In this document: positions 33,453 to 42,532 of the stretch, piece after piece | Position numbering within the stretch: the first letter of the stretch is position 1 | How the letters are laid out: each line of letters opens with the position of its first letter | Origin: Agreia pratensis | Lineage (GTDB): Bacteria; Actinomycetota; Actinomycetes; Actinomycetales; Microbacteriaceae | Length of the DNA: 64,000 nucleotides | Reading direction: 5' to 3' | Assembly: GCF_900177685.1 (NCBI RefSeq) | Contig: NZ_FXAY01000001.1 | Span: forward strand, 372,001 to 436,000 | Translations under genes and position numbers: made by a program | The notes under the pieces: generated by a model | Told to the model about the DNA's origin: nothing | Database searches by the model: none | What the model saw: only the letters and a program-made list of their open reading frames with translations

Positions 33453-35019
33453 CAAGACCGCGCACTGGAGAGTCTTCCTCACGGCCTGGGTTGCTCTCTC
33501 CCTGATGTCGATCGCGTGGGCACTCGCGTCTCCGCTGGGCTCGGGTCCAGACGAGCCCGCCCACATCATCAAGGCCGCGTCGGTGGTGCGCGGTGAGCTC
33601 GTCGGCCCGCAGGGTGACACAGGAAATATCGTCGAGGTCCCCCGCTCAGCGGCGTGGACCGCCACGCAAGACTGTTATCGCTTCGACCTCAACCAGGATG
33701 CCGGATGCGCGCCGGGCCTCGAGGGTTCGGGTTCCGAGACGGTCACGACCGAGACGTCGGCCGGCTACAATAACCCTGTCTACTACGCCGCCGTCGGTTG
33801 GCCGAGCCTGCTCCTGACCGGAGAGTCAGGCCTCTACGCTGTGCGCATCGTGTCGGCGCTCATCTCGTCGGCCATGCTGGCCTGCGCTTTTATGCTCGTC
33901 GCCGGATGGCAAAGACGATCCGTTCCGGCGGTGGGCCTTCTCGTCGCGCTGACCCCCATGGTGATCTACGTCAACGGAGTGGTCAATCCGAGCGCATTCG
34001 AGATCTCGGGCAGCCTCGCCGTCTTCGCTGCCATGCTGTCGATCGTGCTGCATCCGAATCGGGAGCTTCTCGTGCAGCGCCTCACGATCGTGGCCGTCTC
34101 AGCGGTGCTCGCTCTCGGCGCCCGCACAGTCTCACCGCTGTGGGTCGCCCTTGCCATCGTGCTTCCGCTTCTCCTCCTGGGCCGGCGTGGCCTCGCTCCC
34201 CTGCTGCGCAATCGGGCTGTGATCGTGAGTGCGATCGTGGTCGCCCTCGTCGCCATCGCCGCCGTCGCGTGGAACCCGATCAGCACACGCCTCGCCGTCG
34301 ACGCGAGAACGACGCCGTCGTCGACCAGCGGCTTCGAGGTGTTTCCCGACGTGGGCAGCAGCCCGCTCTTCGGCTTCATGAAGATGATCACGCTGAGTGT
34401 CACCAACGGCAACGACATGATCGGCAACTTCGGCTGGATGGACACTCCGGTTCCTGACACGACAATCGTCGTCTGGACCGTGCTGCTCGGTGCGCTCGTT
34501 CTTGCCGCCATCTATCTGCTGCGTCGGAGGCAGGCCGTTTTCGGCCTCGCCCTGGTCCTGTGCTTCTTCTTTGTGCCCCCGCTGATCCAAGCCGCGTTCA
34601 TCACGACCGGCGGGTACATCTGGCAGGGGCGATACGGGTTGCCGACGCTGACCATGCTCGCCTTCGGACTGGCTGCAGTGCTCGCGAGCGTGATCCCGCA
34701 CAAGGGAAAATCACGTCCGCCGATCGGCTCCGCTACCCGTATCGTCGCCATCATCGCAGCGGTCTTCGTCTATGCGCAGTCCTACGCGTTCGCCAGTGCA
34801 GTGCACCGATTCACCGTGGGAAGCTCGACGGCGTGGAAGCAGATGGTCACTCAGCCTGCCTGGGCACCCCCGGGCGGCGTCGTGCTGTCGCTTGCCATCT
34901 TCGGCGCGGGCGCGCTGCTTCTCGCCGCCGTTGTCGTGTCATTGCACCTGATGAAGAATCCGTTCGATCATGACGAGAAGGAGGGACGTCGTGAAGACCT
35001 CACCCCACGTACTGTTTGA
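33445..35019 (+). CDS. DUF2142 family membrane protein (third of three)
   Basis: A 524-residue tandem paralogue of the preceding gene, sharing GSGPDEPAHIIKAASVVRGE, the conserved cysteine loop (TQDCYRFDL, DAGCAPGLEG), GYNNPVYYAAVGWPSL, VNGVVNPSAFEISG, MIGNFGWMDTPVPDT and IWQGRYGLPT. ATG 33445 overlaps the upstream gene by 8 bases. The last 29 bases overlap the start of the GT4 gene, whose ribosome site lies inside this coding sequence. Duplication without loss of any conserved block suggests both copies are active, perhaps with different substrates. Confidence 0.83.
   Translation: MPSKTAHWRVFLTAWVALSLMSIAWALASPLGSGPDEPAHIIKAASVVRGELVGPQGDTGNIVEVPRSAAWTATQDCYRFDLNQDAGCAPGLEGSGSETVTTETSAGYNNPVYYAAVGWPSLLLTGESGLYAVRIVSALISSAMLACAFMLVAGWQRRSVPAVGLLVALTPMVIYVNGVVNPSAFEISGSLAVFAAMLSIVLHPNRELLVQRLTIVAVSAVLALGARTVSPLWVALAIVLPLLLLGRRGLAPLLRNRAVIVSAIVVALVAIAAVAWNPISTRLAVDARTTPSSTSGFEVFPDVGSSPLFGFMKMITLSVTNGNDMIGNFGWMDTPVPDTTIVVWTVLLGALVLAAIYLLRRRQAVFGLALVLCFFFVPPLIQAAFITTGGYIWQGRYGLPTLTMLAFGLAAVLASVIPHKGKSRPPIGSATRIVAIIAAVFVYAQSYAFASAVHRFTVGSSTAWKQMVTQPAWAPPGGVVLSLAIFGAGALLLAAVVVSLHLMKNPFDHDEKEGRREDLTPRTV
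34978..34985 (+). promoter_or_regulatory. Ribosome binding site deciding the start at 34991
   Basis: AAGGAGGG, five bases before GTG 34991 and inside the end of the DUF2142 gene. It argues against the in-frame ATG at 34970. Confidence 0.75.
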
Positions 35020-36142
35020 TGCCACGTCGATCCCCCCGAACCACGGCGGCGTGGCCCGGTTCATCTCCGGGCTGCTCTCCGGCCTCGAACAGAGCGGCGA
35101 ATTCGTCGATGTCGTCGCGAAAAGACACGACATCCCAGTCCTTCACGACGTCGCTCCAGGCCACAACTACCTCGTGGCTCCGCCGCTCGTCTCGCGACGC
35201 GGCGGTCGTTTCCTCTGGGAGCAGACGGGGCTTCCGGCACTCGCTCTGCGCCGCCACGCCGACGTCATCTATTCCCCGCACTACACCTTTCCCTTGATCA
35301 CGCGTGCTCGACGCGTGGTCACATTGCACGACGCCACGTTCTTCAGCTCTCCAGAGGCGCACTCGAGGGTGAAGGCCCTCTTCTTCCGCACGTGGATCCG
35401 CTGGGCGAACGCGCGCGCCGACCGGCTGGTCGCCGCGAGCAGGGCCACCGCCGACGAGGTCCAGCGTTACGTCGCGCACGCCCAGCACACCATCGACGTC
35501 GGGTATCTCGGCGTCGACCCCCGCGTCTTCGCTCCCCCGGCCCTCGACGCCATCGCCGGCGCCCGACGCGAGATCGGTCTCGAACCCGAGCAGCCATGGA
35601 TCGCCTTCCTGGGCACAATCGAGCCGCGCAAGAACATCCCCGCCCTCATCGCTGCACACGCGAGTCTTCGAGAGGCCGACCCGTCGACGCCCGTGCTCGT
35701 GCTCTCGGGCGCCCGCGGATGGGACGAAGAAGCGAACGACGCGCTCGATCGCAACGCCCAGCTGCCCCCCGAGCGACGTCCTGTCATCGAAGCCGGCTAC
35801 CTTCCACTCGAGCTTCTGTCAGCCTTCCTCGGCGGCTCCGAGCTCGTCGTCTATCCGAGCTTGGGCGAGGGGTTCGGCCTGCCCGTGCTCGAGGCGATGT
35901 CGAGCGGAGCAGCCGTGTTGACGACCCGGCGTCTCTCCATCCCCGAGGTGGGGGGCGACGCCGTCGCATACGCCGAGCCCGACGCCGAATCTCTCGCGAC
36001 CGAGATGCGCGCGCTGCTCGATCATCCCGAGCGTCGAGCCGACCTGGCAGCATCCGGTCTCGCCCGCAGCGCTCGCTTCACCTGGAGCGAGTGCGCCGCG
36101 GTGTACTCCCGCTCCTTCGCCGACGCAGGGGCACGCTCGTGA
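34991..36142 (+). CDS. Family 4 glycosyltransferase
   Basis: A 383-residue GT-B enzyme. The N-terminal domain opens HVLFDATSIPPNHGGVARFI with the glycine-rich acceptor loop; DVIYSPHYTFPL and VVTLHDATFF are also typical. The C-terminal donor domain has IAFLGTIEPRKNIPALIAAH and VYPSLGEGFGLPVLEAMSSG, the E-x7-E motif of GT4 retaining transferases. The GTG at 34991 is chosen because AAGGAGGG precedes it by five bases. The stop overlaps the next start as GTGA. It resembles the enzyme encoded at 41388 in layout. Mannosyl transfer is common in this group, but the donor is not determined. Confidence 0.87.
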   Translation: MKTSPHVLFDATSIPPNHGGVARFISGLLSGLEQSGEFVDVVAKRHDIPVLHDVAPGHNYLVAPPLVSRRGGRFLWEQTGLPALALRRHADVIYSPHYTFPLITRARRVVTLHDATFFSSPEAHSRVKALFFRTWIRWANARADRLVAASRATADEVQRYVAHAQHTIDVGYLGVDPRVFAPPALDAIAGARREIGLEPEQPWIAFLGTIEPRKNIPALIAAHASLREADPSTPVLVLSGARGWDEEANDALDRNAQLPPERRPVIEAGYLPLELLSAFLGGSELVVYPSLGEGFGLPVLEAMSSGAAVLTTRRLSIPEVGGDAVAYAEPDAESLATEMRALLDHPERRADLAASGLARSARFTWSECAAVYSRSFADAGARS

Positions 36143-37002
36143 GCGCGGCCAAGGCTGGTGTCGTGACGGTCAGCTACGGTTCCGAGGGCGTACTCAACGG
36201 CTTCTTCTCCTCGCTCGACGTCGCGAGCGCCACCCCGCTGCAGGCGGTCGTGGCCGACAACCGACCAGAGGCCGGAGCTGCCGTGCGAGAACTCGCCGAA
36301 CGCTACGGAGTCACGTACCTTCCCATGACTGGCAACCTGGGCTACGGCGGCGCCATGAATGCGGCGGTCCGCAGCTTGCCCACAGATATCCCCTGGGTGC
36401 TGGTGAGCAACCCCGACATCGAGATCCAGCCGGGTGCGATCGACGAGTTGGTGCGCGTCGGCGAATCGGATGCCCGAATCGGCGCCGTCGGGCCGCTGGT
36501 CGAAACGGACGGCGAGATCTATCCCTCCGCCCGCGCCATTCCCTCGCTGCGTATGGGTCTCGGACACGCGCTTTTCGCCAACATCTGGCCGTCGAATCCG
36601 TGGAGCCGCCGCTACCACAGCGACAACGAGCGCCCGCCCCGCGAGCGTGACGCGGGCTGGCTCTCCGGCTCATGCCTCCTCATCCGTCGAGAGGCCTTCG
36701 ATGCAGTGGGAGGATTCGACGATCGATTCTTCATGTACTTCGAGGATGTCGATCTCGGCTACCGGCTCAGCAAGGCGGGCTGGCGCAACAGGTACGCCCC
36801 ATCCGCCACCGTCATGCATGCCGGTGCGCACTCAACCGACGAGAACTCCACGAAGATGGTGCTCGTGCACCACGAGAGCGCCTACCTCTTCGTCGCCAGC
36901 AAATACCGCGGCTGGTACCTCGCTCCGGTACGCCTTGCCGCACGCATCGGACTCGCGGCCCGCGCGTTCCTCGTCACGAGGGTCTTCAATCGCCGACGGT
37001 GA
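36139..37002 (+). CDS. Family 2 glycosyltransferase, rhamnosyltransferase-like
   Basis: A 287-residue GT2: GVVTVSYGSEGVLNGFFSSL, VVADNRPEAG, TGNLGYGGAMNAAV and VLVSNPDIEIQPG, where NPDIE is the metal-site form seen in actinobacterial rhamnosyltransferases. DAGWLSGSCLLIRREAFDAV and FMYFEDVDLGYRLSKAGW complete the family picture; the arrangement recalls WbbL-type enzymes that start wall-linker synthesis, though that is only a possibility. GTG 36139 overlaps the GT4 stop. It closes the rightward series; the next gene converges after 18 bp. Confidence 0.85.
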   Translation: MSAAKAGVVTVSYGSEGVLNGFFSSLDVASATPLQAVVADNRPEAGAAVRELAERYGVTYLPMTGNLGYGGAMNAAVRSLPTDIPWVLVSNPDIEIQPGAIDELVRVGESDARIGAVGPLVETDGEIYPSARAIPSLRMGLGHALFANIWPSNPWSRRYHSDNERPPRERDAGWLSGSCLLIRREAFDAVGGFDDRFFMYFEDVDLGYRLSKAGWRNRYAPSATVMHAGAHSTDENSTKMVLVHHESAYLFVASKYRGWYLAPVRLAARIGLAARAFLVTRVFNRRR

Positions 37003-37020
37003 ACCGCCCGCGCCGCGAGG

Positions 37021-37947
37021 TCAACCGAGTCGGCGCGAGAGCGAGGGCGGCACGAGACCGTCGCGCCCTCGGAACGAGTCCCGATACCCCGCGACCATCG
37101 CCGCGGCTATCGCACGCCGGTTCGGGCTGAACGCCAGACGCAGCAGATGTGCCTTCGTCTCTTCGCCCAGACGGCGCAGCACCCATGACGGGTCCTTCAC
37201 CAGGTAGCGCCGGGTGAGGGTCGTGCCGTTGCGGGCGATGTAATAGACCCTCTTCGGCGAATGATAGTTGTAGCTGATCTCACGACCGAGCACGCGCAGC
37301 GGCCGCCCGAACAGCCGCGCAGGGTCGCGCCGTCCGAGTTGATGCCGGATGTCGCATCCGGCCCCCACAAGCACGTCGAGACCGGCGGCACGCACCCGGG
37401 CCGTGTACTCGCTGTCGACGCCGTCGATCACGAGCCCTTCGTCGAGGTGACCTATGGTCTCGATCGTCTCGCGAGCGATGACGAAGCCCGACTGCATGGG
37501 ATCGAAGGCGACGGCGAATCCGGCGATGTTTCCGCGCACGTGTACGCTGTGGCCGCTGTACGACGAGGCGACGACGAACCCGACCCTGCGGCCTGCCGCG
37601 CGCGCTCGGCGAAAGGTCGACAGAGCACGATCGGCGTAGTCGGCGACCGGAACCGAGTCCTGGTCGAAGGTGACGAAGAAGTCGGGGCGCCAGCTCTTCT
37701 CAGCGTCGCGGATACCGGCGTTCAGAGTCGCGGCGATGCCCGCGTTCTGCGGTCGGCGGATCACCCGCACGCCGGTGGCCTCGATCGCGTCGAGGCGATC
37801 GGCGAATTCGGCGGGCGACCCGTCGTCGACGATCACGACGTGCTCGAACTGCTCGGCCAGAGATATGGCCGTGGCGACCAGCTCTGCGTCTGGGCGATAC
37901 GAGGCCACGATCGCAGCGACTCCGGATGCGCGTGACTCAGCGGACAT
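37021..37947 (-). CDS. Family 2 glycosyltransferase, rhamnosyltransferase-like
   Basis: A 308-residue GT2, paralogue of the gene at 29816: VAAIVASYRPDAELVATAI, VIVDDGSPAEFADR, NAGIAATLNAGI and FVTFDQDSVPVADYADRAL, then PMQSGFVIARETIE, VIDGVDSEYTARVRAAGL, HQLGRR and YYIARNGTTLTRRYL. ATG 37947 has GGGAG nine bases ahead and overlaps the upstream flippase gene by 11 bases; an ATG ten codons earlier is possible but less favoured. It is the last of four genes in a leftward operon with flippase, wecE and rfbA. Confidence 0.84.
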   Translation of the reverse strand: MSAESRASGVAAIVASYRPDAELVATAISLAEQFEHVVIVDDGSPAEFADRLDAIEATGVRVIRRPQNAGIAATLNAGIRDAEKSWRPDFFVTFDQDSVPVADYADRALSTFRRARAAGRRVGFVVASSYSGHSVHVRGNIAGFAVAFDPMQSGFVIARETIETIGHLDEGLVIDGVDSEYTARVRAAGLDVLVGAGCDIRHQLGRRDPARLFGRPLRVLGREISYNYHSPKRVYYIARNGTTLTRRYLVKDPSWVLRRLGEETKAHLLRLAFSPNRRAIAAAMVAGYRDSFRGRDGLVPPSLSRRLG

Positions 37948-39169
37948 GGTGTTCGTCTCCCTCGCGGCGCAGCTCACGGAATGCAGGGATGGCGAGAGCC
38001 GCGCAGAGCACGGCTTCGCTGAGTGCCATGCCGAGGGCGATCAGCGGGGCGTGGCCCGACAACCCGGCCACGAGCATCGCGGCGATGCCGAGCACGGCTG
38101 AGATCAGCGTCCAGCGCAGGATGAGCCGCTGACGTCCCGCGGGGATCAGAACGTTGCGCATCAGAGGTGTGCCGGCCGAGAGAAAGAGGAATGCGATGCC
38201 GTAGTAGAGGCACACCTCAACGGTGGCGCGCGCCTGCCCCGCGAACAGGATCTCGCTGACCCACGGCCCCGCGGCTACGAGGATCACGAGTCCCGCGACC
38301 CCGAGACCGATGTGCGCCCATAAGGCGAACGCGTGACGCTGCCGCCTGTTGGCGATGCCGGGTTCGATGGTCCAACTCTGAAAGGCGTTGCCCAGGGCCA
38401 CCACGGTGAAGAGGCCGAAGCGATACAGGGTGTCGGCCGTCGACAGGCTTCCGGATGCGAGTGGGCTCGTCGTCGCCGTCGCGATCGGCGCGGGGGTGGA
38501 TGCGTATGCGCTTCCCGCCATGCTGATGCCGGCGGTGTGACGCTGCGACCGCAGGTCGCGGAGCGCCGCGCCGAGCGGCTTCGGGAGCCACACGCCTCCG
38601 GGAGAGAAGCGGCGGTGAAAGAGCATGAGACTGATGACCGTCGCGGCGGCGAGTACGAGGGTGTAGCTCCACACCTGCTGGGTCGCGAGCAGCAGCGGTA
38701 CGGCCACCAGGGTCGCCGCGAACCTCGGAATGGTGTCGTAGTAGGCGAGCAGCTTCGGCTGGCCGAGTCCGATGCAGAACCAGGCCGGCGACATTCCGAC
38801 GAGCGCCGTGGCCAGTGTCATCGAGACCGCTTCGACACGGAACTCCGGCACGGCGACGAACGCCGCGATGACCGATGCGATGGGGAGCGCGAACACCATC
38901 AGCACGATCCTCGTGCGAACGCTTCGAAGGTAGACCGTCGCTCTCTCCTCTGGCGTCGTCGCACGGGCGATGGCGACCGGCCCGTCGACGTTCCATCCCC
39001 ACATGAGAGCGGTGGCGGCGAACGTGCCGATCGCCTGGCCGGAGATCACGCTCGACACCCCGCCTCCCCCGACGATGCCGGAGACGATCGGGAGGAGGAG
39101 GAACGGGGTGATCAGGGAGAGAAGAGGAAAGACCGTGAAGCCCGAGAGCCTCAGCAGAACAGTCTTCAT
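37937..39169 (-). CDS. Wzx-like polysaccharide flippase (MOP superfamily)
   Basis: A 410-residue protein with about eleven to twelve hydrophobic segments and little else. The start, LSGFTVFPLLSLITPFLLLPIVSGIVG, has the first-helix layout of polysaccharide flippases, and GMSPAWFCIGLGQPKLLAYYDTIPR is the conserved fourth-to-fifth helix region of the RfbX/Wzx group. It would turn an undecaprenyl-diphosphate-linked oligosaccharide to the outer face. The start overlaps the wecE stop as ATGA. This is the second export route in the window beside the ABC transporter at 15.5-17.7 kb. Confidence 0.83.
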   Translation of the reverse strand: MKTVLLRLSGFTVFPLLSLITPFLLLPIVSGIVGGGGVSSVISGQAIGTFAATALMWGWNVDGPVAIARATTPEERATVYLRSVRTRIVLMVFALPIASVIAAFVAVPEFRVEAVSMTLATALVGMSPAWFCIGLGQPKLLAYYDTIPRFAATLVAVPLLLATQQVWSYTLVLAAATVISLMLFHRRFSPGGVWLPKPLGAALRDLRSQRHTAGISMAGSAYASTPAPIATATTSPLASGSLSTADTLYRFGLFTVVALGNAFQSWTIEPGIANRRQRHAFALWAHIGLGVAGLVILVAAGPWVSEILFAGQARATVEVCLYYGIAFLFLSAGTPLMRNVLIPAGRQRLILRWTLISAVLGIAAMLVAGLSGHAPLIALGMALSEAVLCAALAIPAFRELRREGDEHHVR

Positions 39170-40302
39170 CGGTGGAACGAGGTGACGGCCGCGATCACTC
39201 GGTCGACCTGGTCATCGCTCATGTCGGCCCAGAGCGGCAGGCGCACTAGTCGCTCGGAGAAGCTCTGGCTCGAGGTCAGCTCGCGCAGTCGACGGCCGAA
39301 ACGCAGGCCCGCGGGGGCGGAATCGAGCGGGATGTAGTGAAATGTGCCCACGACGCCAAGCGAACGCAGATGCGCGAGAAGAGCAGTCTGGTACTCGTGG
39401 TCGGGAGCCTGGAGAAAGAACAGATGGGCGGGGTGACGTCGATCGTCCGGCACGTCCATCAATCGCACGTTCTCGGCCTCGGCCCACGTGGGAAGCCGAT
39501 GCGCGTAGCTGCTCCAGATGGCGTGTCTCTTCGCCTGGATGTGGTCGAAGGAATCCAACTGCGAGTCGAGCACCGCCGCGTTGTACTCGCTCATGAGGTA
39601 GCTCGACCCGACGTCGACCCAGGTGTACTTGTCGACCTGGCCGCGCAGAAAGCGGGCACGGTTGGTGCCCTTCTCTCGCACGATCTCGGCGCGCTCGAGC
39701 ATCGACGGGTCGTTGATGAGAATGGCGCCGCCCTCGCCGCAGTGCACGTTCTTGGTGTCGTGAAAACTCTGGATCGCGACCACACCGAAGGCGCCCAGCT
39801 GCTGCCCGCGATATTCGCCGCCCAGGCCGTGGGCGTTGTCCTCGATGATGGCGAGTCCGTGTTCGTCTGCTATTCGTCCGATCGACTCGAAGTCGACGGC
39901 CACTCCCCCGTAGCTGACCACCGAGATCGCTTTCGTGCGCGGTGTGATCGCTTCGGCGACCTGCTGCGGGTCGATGTTGCCGTAGCGCAGGTCGACATCG
40001 ACGAATACGCAGGTCGCGCCGGTGAGAGCGATGGCGTTCGCTGCAGAGGGAAACGTGAAGCTCGGCAGAATCACCTCGTCGCCCGGTCCGAGATCCAGCA
40101 GCCGACTCGCGAGTTCGAGAGCGTGCGAACCCGACGTCGTCAGCAGTGCCGCCGGAGTCCCGGTGATGTCGGTGAGACGTCGTGTGGCCGAACGGGTGAA
40201 CTCGCCGTCACCGTGTGCGTGGTCGCCCTGCACCACGCGCGCGAGATTCTCCATCTCCCGAGGCGCGTGAAACGGCTTCGAGAAGAGAATGTCTGCGGTC
40301 AT
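39166..40302 (-). CDS. wecE: dTDP-4-amino-4,6-dideoxyhexose transaminase (WecE/RffA type)
   Basis: A 378-residue PLP enzyme of the DegT/DnrJ/EryC1 sugar aminotransferase family. It converts dTDP-4-keto-6-deoxyglucose to a 4-amino-4,6-dideoxyhexose using glutamate. Asp155 in IIEDNAHG binds the pyridine nitrogen and Lys184 in SFHDTKN is the Schiff-base lysine. The stretches HCGEGGAILINDP, REKGTNRARFLRGQVDKYTW and VDVGSSYLMSEYNAA are near-diagnostic for the WecE/RffA branch. It lies 3 bp downstream of rfbA, which makes the dTDP-glucose precursor. The 4,6-dehydratase (rmlB) between them is not in the window. The exact product, Fuc4N or Qui4N, is not settled. Confidence 0.9.
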   Translation of the reverse strand: MTADILFSKPFHAPREMENLARVVQGDHAHGDGEFTRSATRRLTDITGTPAALLTTSGSHALELASRLLDLGPGDEVILPSFTFPSAANAIALTGATCVFVDVDLRYGNIDPQQVAEAITPRTKAISVVSYGGVAVDFESIGRIADEHGLAIIEDNAHGLGGEYRGQQLGAFGVVAIQSFHDTKNVHCGEGGAILINDPSMLERAEIVREKGTNRARFLRGQVDKYTWVDVGSSYLMSEYNAAVLDSQLDSFDHIQAKRHAIWSSYAHRLPTWAEAENVRLMDVPDDRRHPAHLFFLQAPDHEYQTALLAHLRSLGVVGTFHYIPLDSAPAGLRFGRRLRELTSSQSFSERLVRLPLWADMSDDQVDRVIAAVTSFHR

Positions 40303-40305
40303 CTG

Positions 40306-41172
40306 TCAGCGAGCGTCGAGCAGGGTGTTGAGGTAGGCACCGTATCCACTCTTCACGAGAGGCGCCGCCAGGGCTCGAAGCTGCTCGTCCGTGATCCATC
40401 CTGCACGCCAGGCGATCTCCTCGATGCATCCGATCTTGAATCCCTGGCGGTCTTCGACCACGCGCACGAACTCGGTGGCCTGAACCATCGATTCGAATGT
40501 TCCCGTGTCGAGCCATGCCGTGCCGCGATCGAGAACCTGAACCTTCAGATTGCCCTGCTTGAGGTAACGCTCGTTGACGGTCGAGATCTCGAGCTCGCCT
40601 CGAGCGCTCGGCTCGATGGTCTTCGCAATCTCGACCACGGAGTTGTCGTAGAAGTAGAGGCCGGGAACGGCGTAGTTGCTCTTGGGCTCGACAGGCTTCT
40701 CTTCGATCGACACGGCCACGTTGGCGTCGTCGAACTCCACAACGCCATAGGCGCGAGGATTGGCGACGTGGTAGGCGAAGATCAGTGCACCGTCGAAGTC
40801 GGTGTTGTTGCGCAGGCTCGAGCCGAGGCCGGTGCCGTGGAAGATGTTGTCGCCGAGCACGAGAGCGACACTCTCGTCTCCGATGAACTCTTCACCGATG
40901 ATGAACGCCTGGGCCAGACCGTCGGGTGACGGCTGAACCGCGTACTCGAGGCGGATGCCGAGATCGCTGCCGTCGCCGAGGAGCGACTTGAACTGCTCGT
41001 TGTACTCGGGTGTCGTGATGATGAGGATCTCGTTGATGCCGGCCATCATCAGCGTCGACAGGGGGTAATAGATCATGGGCTTGTCATAGATCGGCATCAG
41101 CTGCTTGCTGATGCCCTTCGTGATAGGCCAGAGCCGGGTGCCGGAGCCGCCGGCGAGAATGATTCCGCGCAT
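40306..41172 (-). CDS. rfbA: Glucose-1-phosphate thymidylyltransferase
   Basis: A 288-residue RmlA/RfbA enzyme that makes dTDP-glucose from dTTP and glucose-1-phosphate, the entry to dTDP-rhamnose and dTDP-amino-sugars. The nucleotide loop is [73 protein letters not shown] and [14 protein letters not shown] are all typical, and the length is the family norm. It leads the leftward operon rfbA-wecE-flippase-GT2 and is divergent from the GT4 gene at 41388 across 215 bp. Since rmlB, rmlC and rmlD are absent here, its product may feed two pathways. Confidence 0.95.
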   Translation of the reverse strand: MRGIILAGGSGTRLWPITKGISKQLMPIYDKPMIYYPLSTLMMAGINEILIITTPEYNEQFKSLLGDGSDLGIRLEYAVQPSPDGLAQAFIIGEEFIGDESVALVLGDNIFHGTGLGSSLRNNTDFDGALIFAYHVANPRAYGVVEFDDANVAVSIEEKPVEPKSNYAVPGLYFYDNSVVEIAKTIEPSARGELEISTVNERYLKQGNLKVQVLDRGTAWLDTGTFESMVQATEFVRVVEDRQGFKIGCIEEIAWRAGWITDEQLRALAAPLVKSGYGAYLNTLLDAR

Positions 41173-41214
41173 GGTCGAGAAGTCTACCGGGCAGCCTTTC
41201 AGGAAGCCTCATTT

Positions 41215-41229
41215 GACCCTGATAGGGTC
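41215..41229. promoter_or_regulatory. Short palindrome upstream of rfbA
   Basis: GACCCT-GAT-AGGGTC, six-base perfect arms around a 3-base centre, 43 bp before rfbA in the divergent gap. It could be an operator or a 5' hairpin; nothing else supports either. Confidence 0.3.
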
Positions 41230-41387
41230 GAGCGCACGGACAATTCGTCGTCTTGTTCGTTCCGCCCCGCGGCTGGTCTACCCGGTTTTAATAGGATCTG
41301 CCGCAGGTCCCGAGCGGAATTCGGATCCATGCGCGATTGTCCAGTGGGCTGCACTCTGCAGCACACTCGGGAAGTATTTGGAGACTG

Positions 41388-42530
41388 ATGACGACCCTCA
41401 GGGTGATCATTGATCAGATGGTGGCGACAGTACCGGGGGGCATCGGTCGCTACACAGAAGAATTGACACGTGAGCTGATCGCCACGAGACCGCGCGGCTG
41501 CGACGTCGAAGGCATTATCTCGAAGGTGCCGAATGGGACGTACGAAGAGACGCTCGCTCGGCTCCCCGGGCTCCAGACTCTCACGCGCCTTCCTCTGCCG
41601 CGCCGCGAGCTCGCTCGTGCGTGGCAGCACGGTTTCTCGACGGGCGCCAAAGGGCGAGGCATGATCCACGCGCCGAGCCTTCTTGCTCCGTTGCGCAAGA
41701 TCGACCGCCTGAACTCGATCGGCGAACAGGTCGCCGTCACCATCCACGATGTCGTGCCGTGGACGCATCCGGAAACCCTCACCAAGCACGGGGTCGCCTG
41801 GCACAAGGGGCTCGCCAAACGCGCGCGGCGCTATGCCGATGCCATCGTGGTGCCCACTCACGCCGTAGCCGCAGAGCTGAGCGAGTTCGTGAACTTCGGC
41901 GACCGCGTTCGCGTCATCGGTGGCGCGGTCAGCTCGAAGCTGGTCGTTCCCGACGATGCAGACGCGCGAGCTGCCGAACTCGACCTGCCGGCCGAATACA
42001 TGCTCACCGTCGGCACTCTCGAGCCTCGCAAGGGGCTCGCGCCGTTGATCGAGGCACTCGCTCGGCCGGGAGTTCCCGACCTTCCCCTGCTCATCGCTGG
42101 TCCAGAAGGATGGGGTGACCTCAACGTCGCCCGCGTCGCTGCTGACGCAGGGTTGCCGCCCGAACGCGTGCGCACAATGGGATTCGTCTCAGACTCCGAT
42201 CTTGCGCTGCTTCTCGACCGCGCATCGCTCTTCGTCTACCCGAGCCTCGCCGAGGGTTTCGGACTCCCCGTGATCGAGGCGATGAACTTCGGCACCCCGG
42301 TGATTCACTCCGACGTAGCGGCCCTCCTCGAGGTCACCGCCGGGGCGAGCGTGTCGGTCGAACGAGACGACGCTGCCGGGTATCCCGAGCGCATCGCCGC
42401 CGCCATCACTCGGGTTCTGGGCGACACCGAGCTGTTCGAGCGGCTGTCTGTCGGCGGCTATGACCGTTCTCGCGCGTTCAGCTGGCGCGACTCTGCCGAG
42501 AAGGTCTGGCAGCTCCACGCCGACCTCTAG
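41388..42530 (+). CDS. Family 4 glycosyltransferase
   Basis: A 380-residue GT-B enzyme: VIIDQMVATVPGGIGRYTEE opens the acceptor domain with its glycine loop; VAVTIHDVVPWTHPE and ADAIVVPTHAVAAEL follow; the donor domain has MLTVGTLEPRKGLAPLIEAL and FVYPSLAEGFGLPVIEAMNFG with the E-x7-E motif. ATG 41388 with GGAG just upstream is preferred over an ATG 17 codons earlier. It is a single-gene unit, divergent from rfbA and convergent with the LCP gene. Mannosyl or glucosyl transfer to the lipid-linked repeat unit is likely; the donor is not known. Confidence 0.86.
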   Translation: MTTLRVIIDQMVATVPGGIGRYTEELTRELIATRPRGCDVEGIISKVPNGTYEETLARLPGLQTLTRLPLPRRELARAWQHGFSTGAKGRGMIHAPSLLAPLRKIDRLNSIGEQVAVTIHDVVPWTHPETLTKHGVAWHKGLAKRARRYADAIVVPTHAVAAELSEFVNFGDRVRVIGGAVSSKLVVPDDADARAAELDLPAEYMLTVGTLEPRKGLAPLIEALARPGVPDLPLLIAGPEGWGDLNVARVAADAGLPPERVRTMGFVSDSDLALLLDRASLFVYPSLAEGFGLPVIEAMNFGTPVIHSDVAALLEVTAGASVSVERDDAAGYPERIAAAITRVLGDTELFERLSVGGYDRSRAFSWRDSAEKVWQLHADL

Positions 42531-42532
42531 CC

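Noticed and set aside
39337-40929. Plus-strand open frame of 530 codons opposite wecE and rfbA
   Set aside because: It crosses two well-recognised genes and has no recognisable domain.
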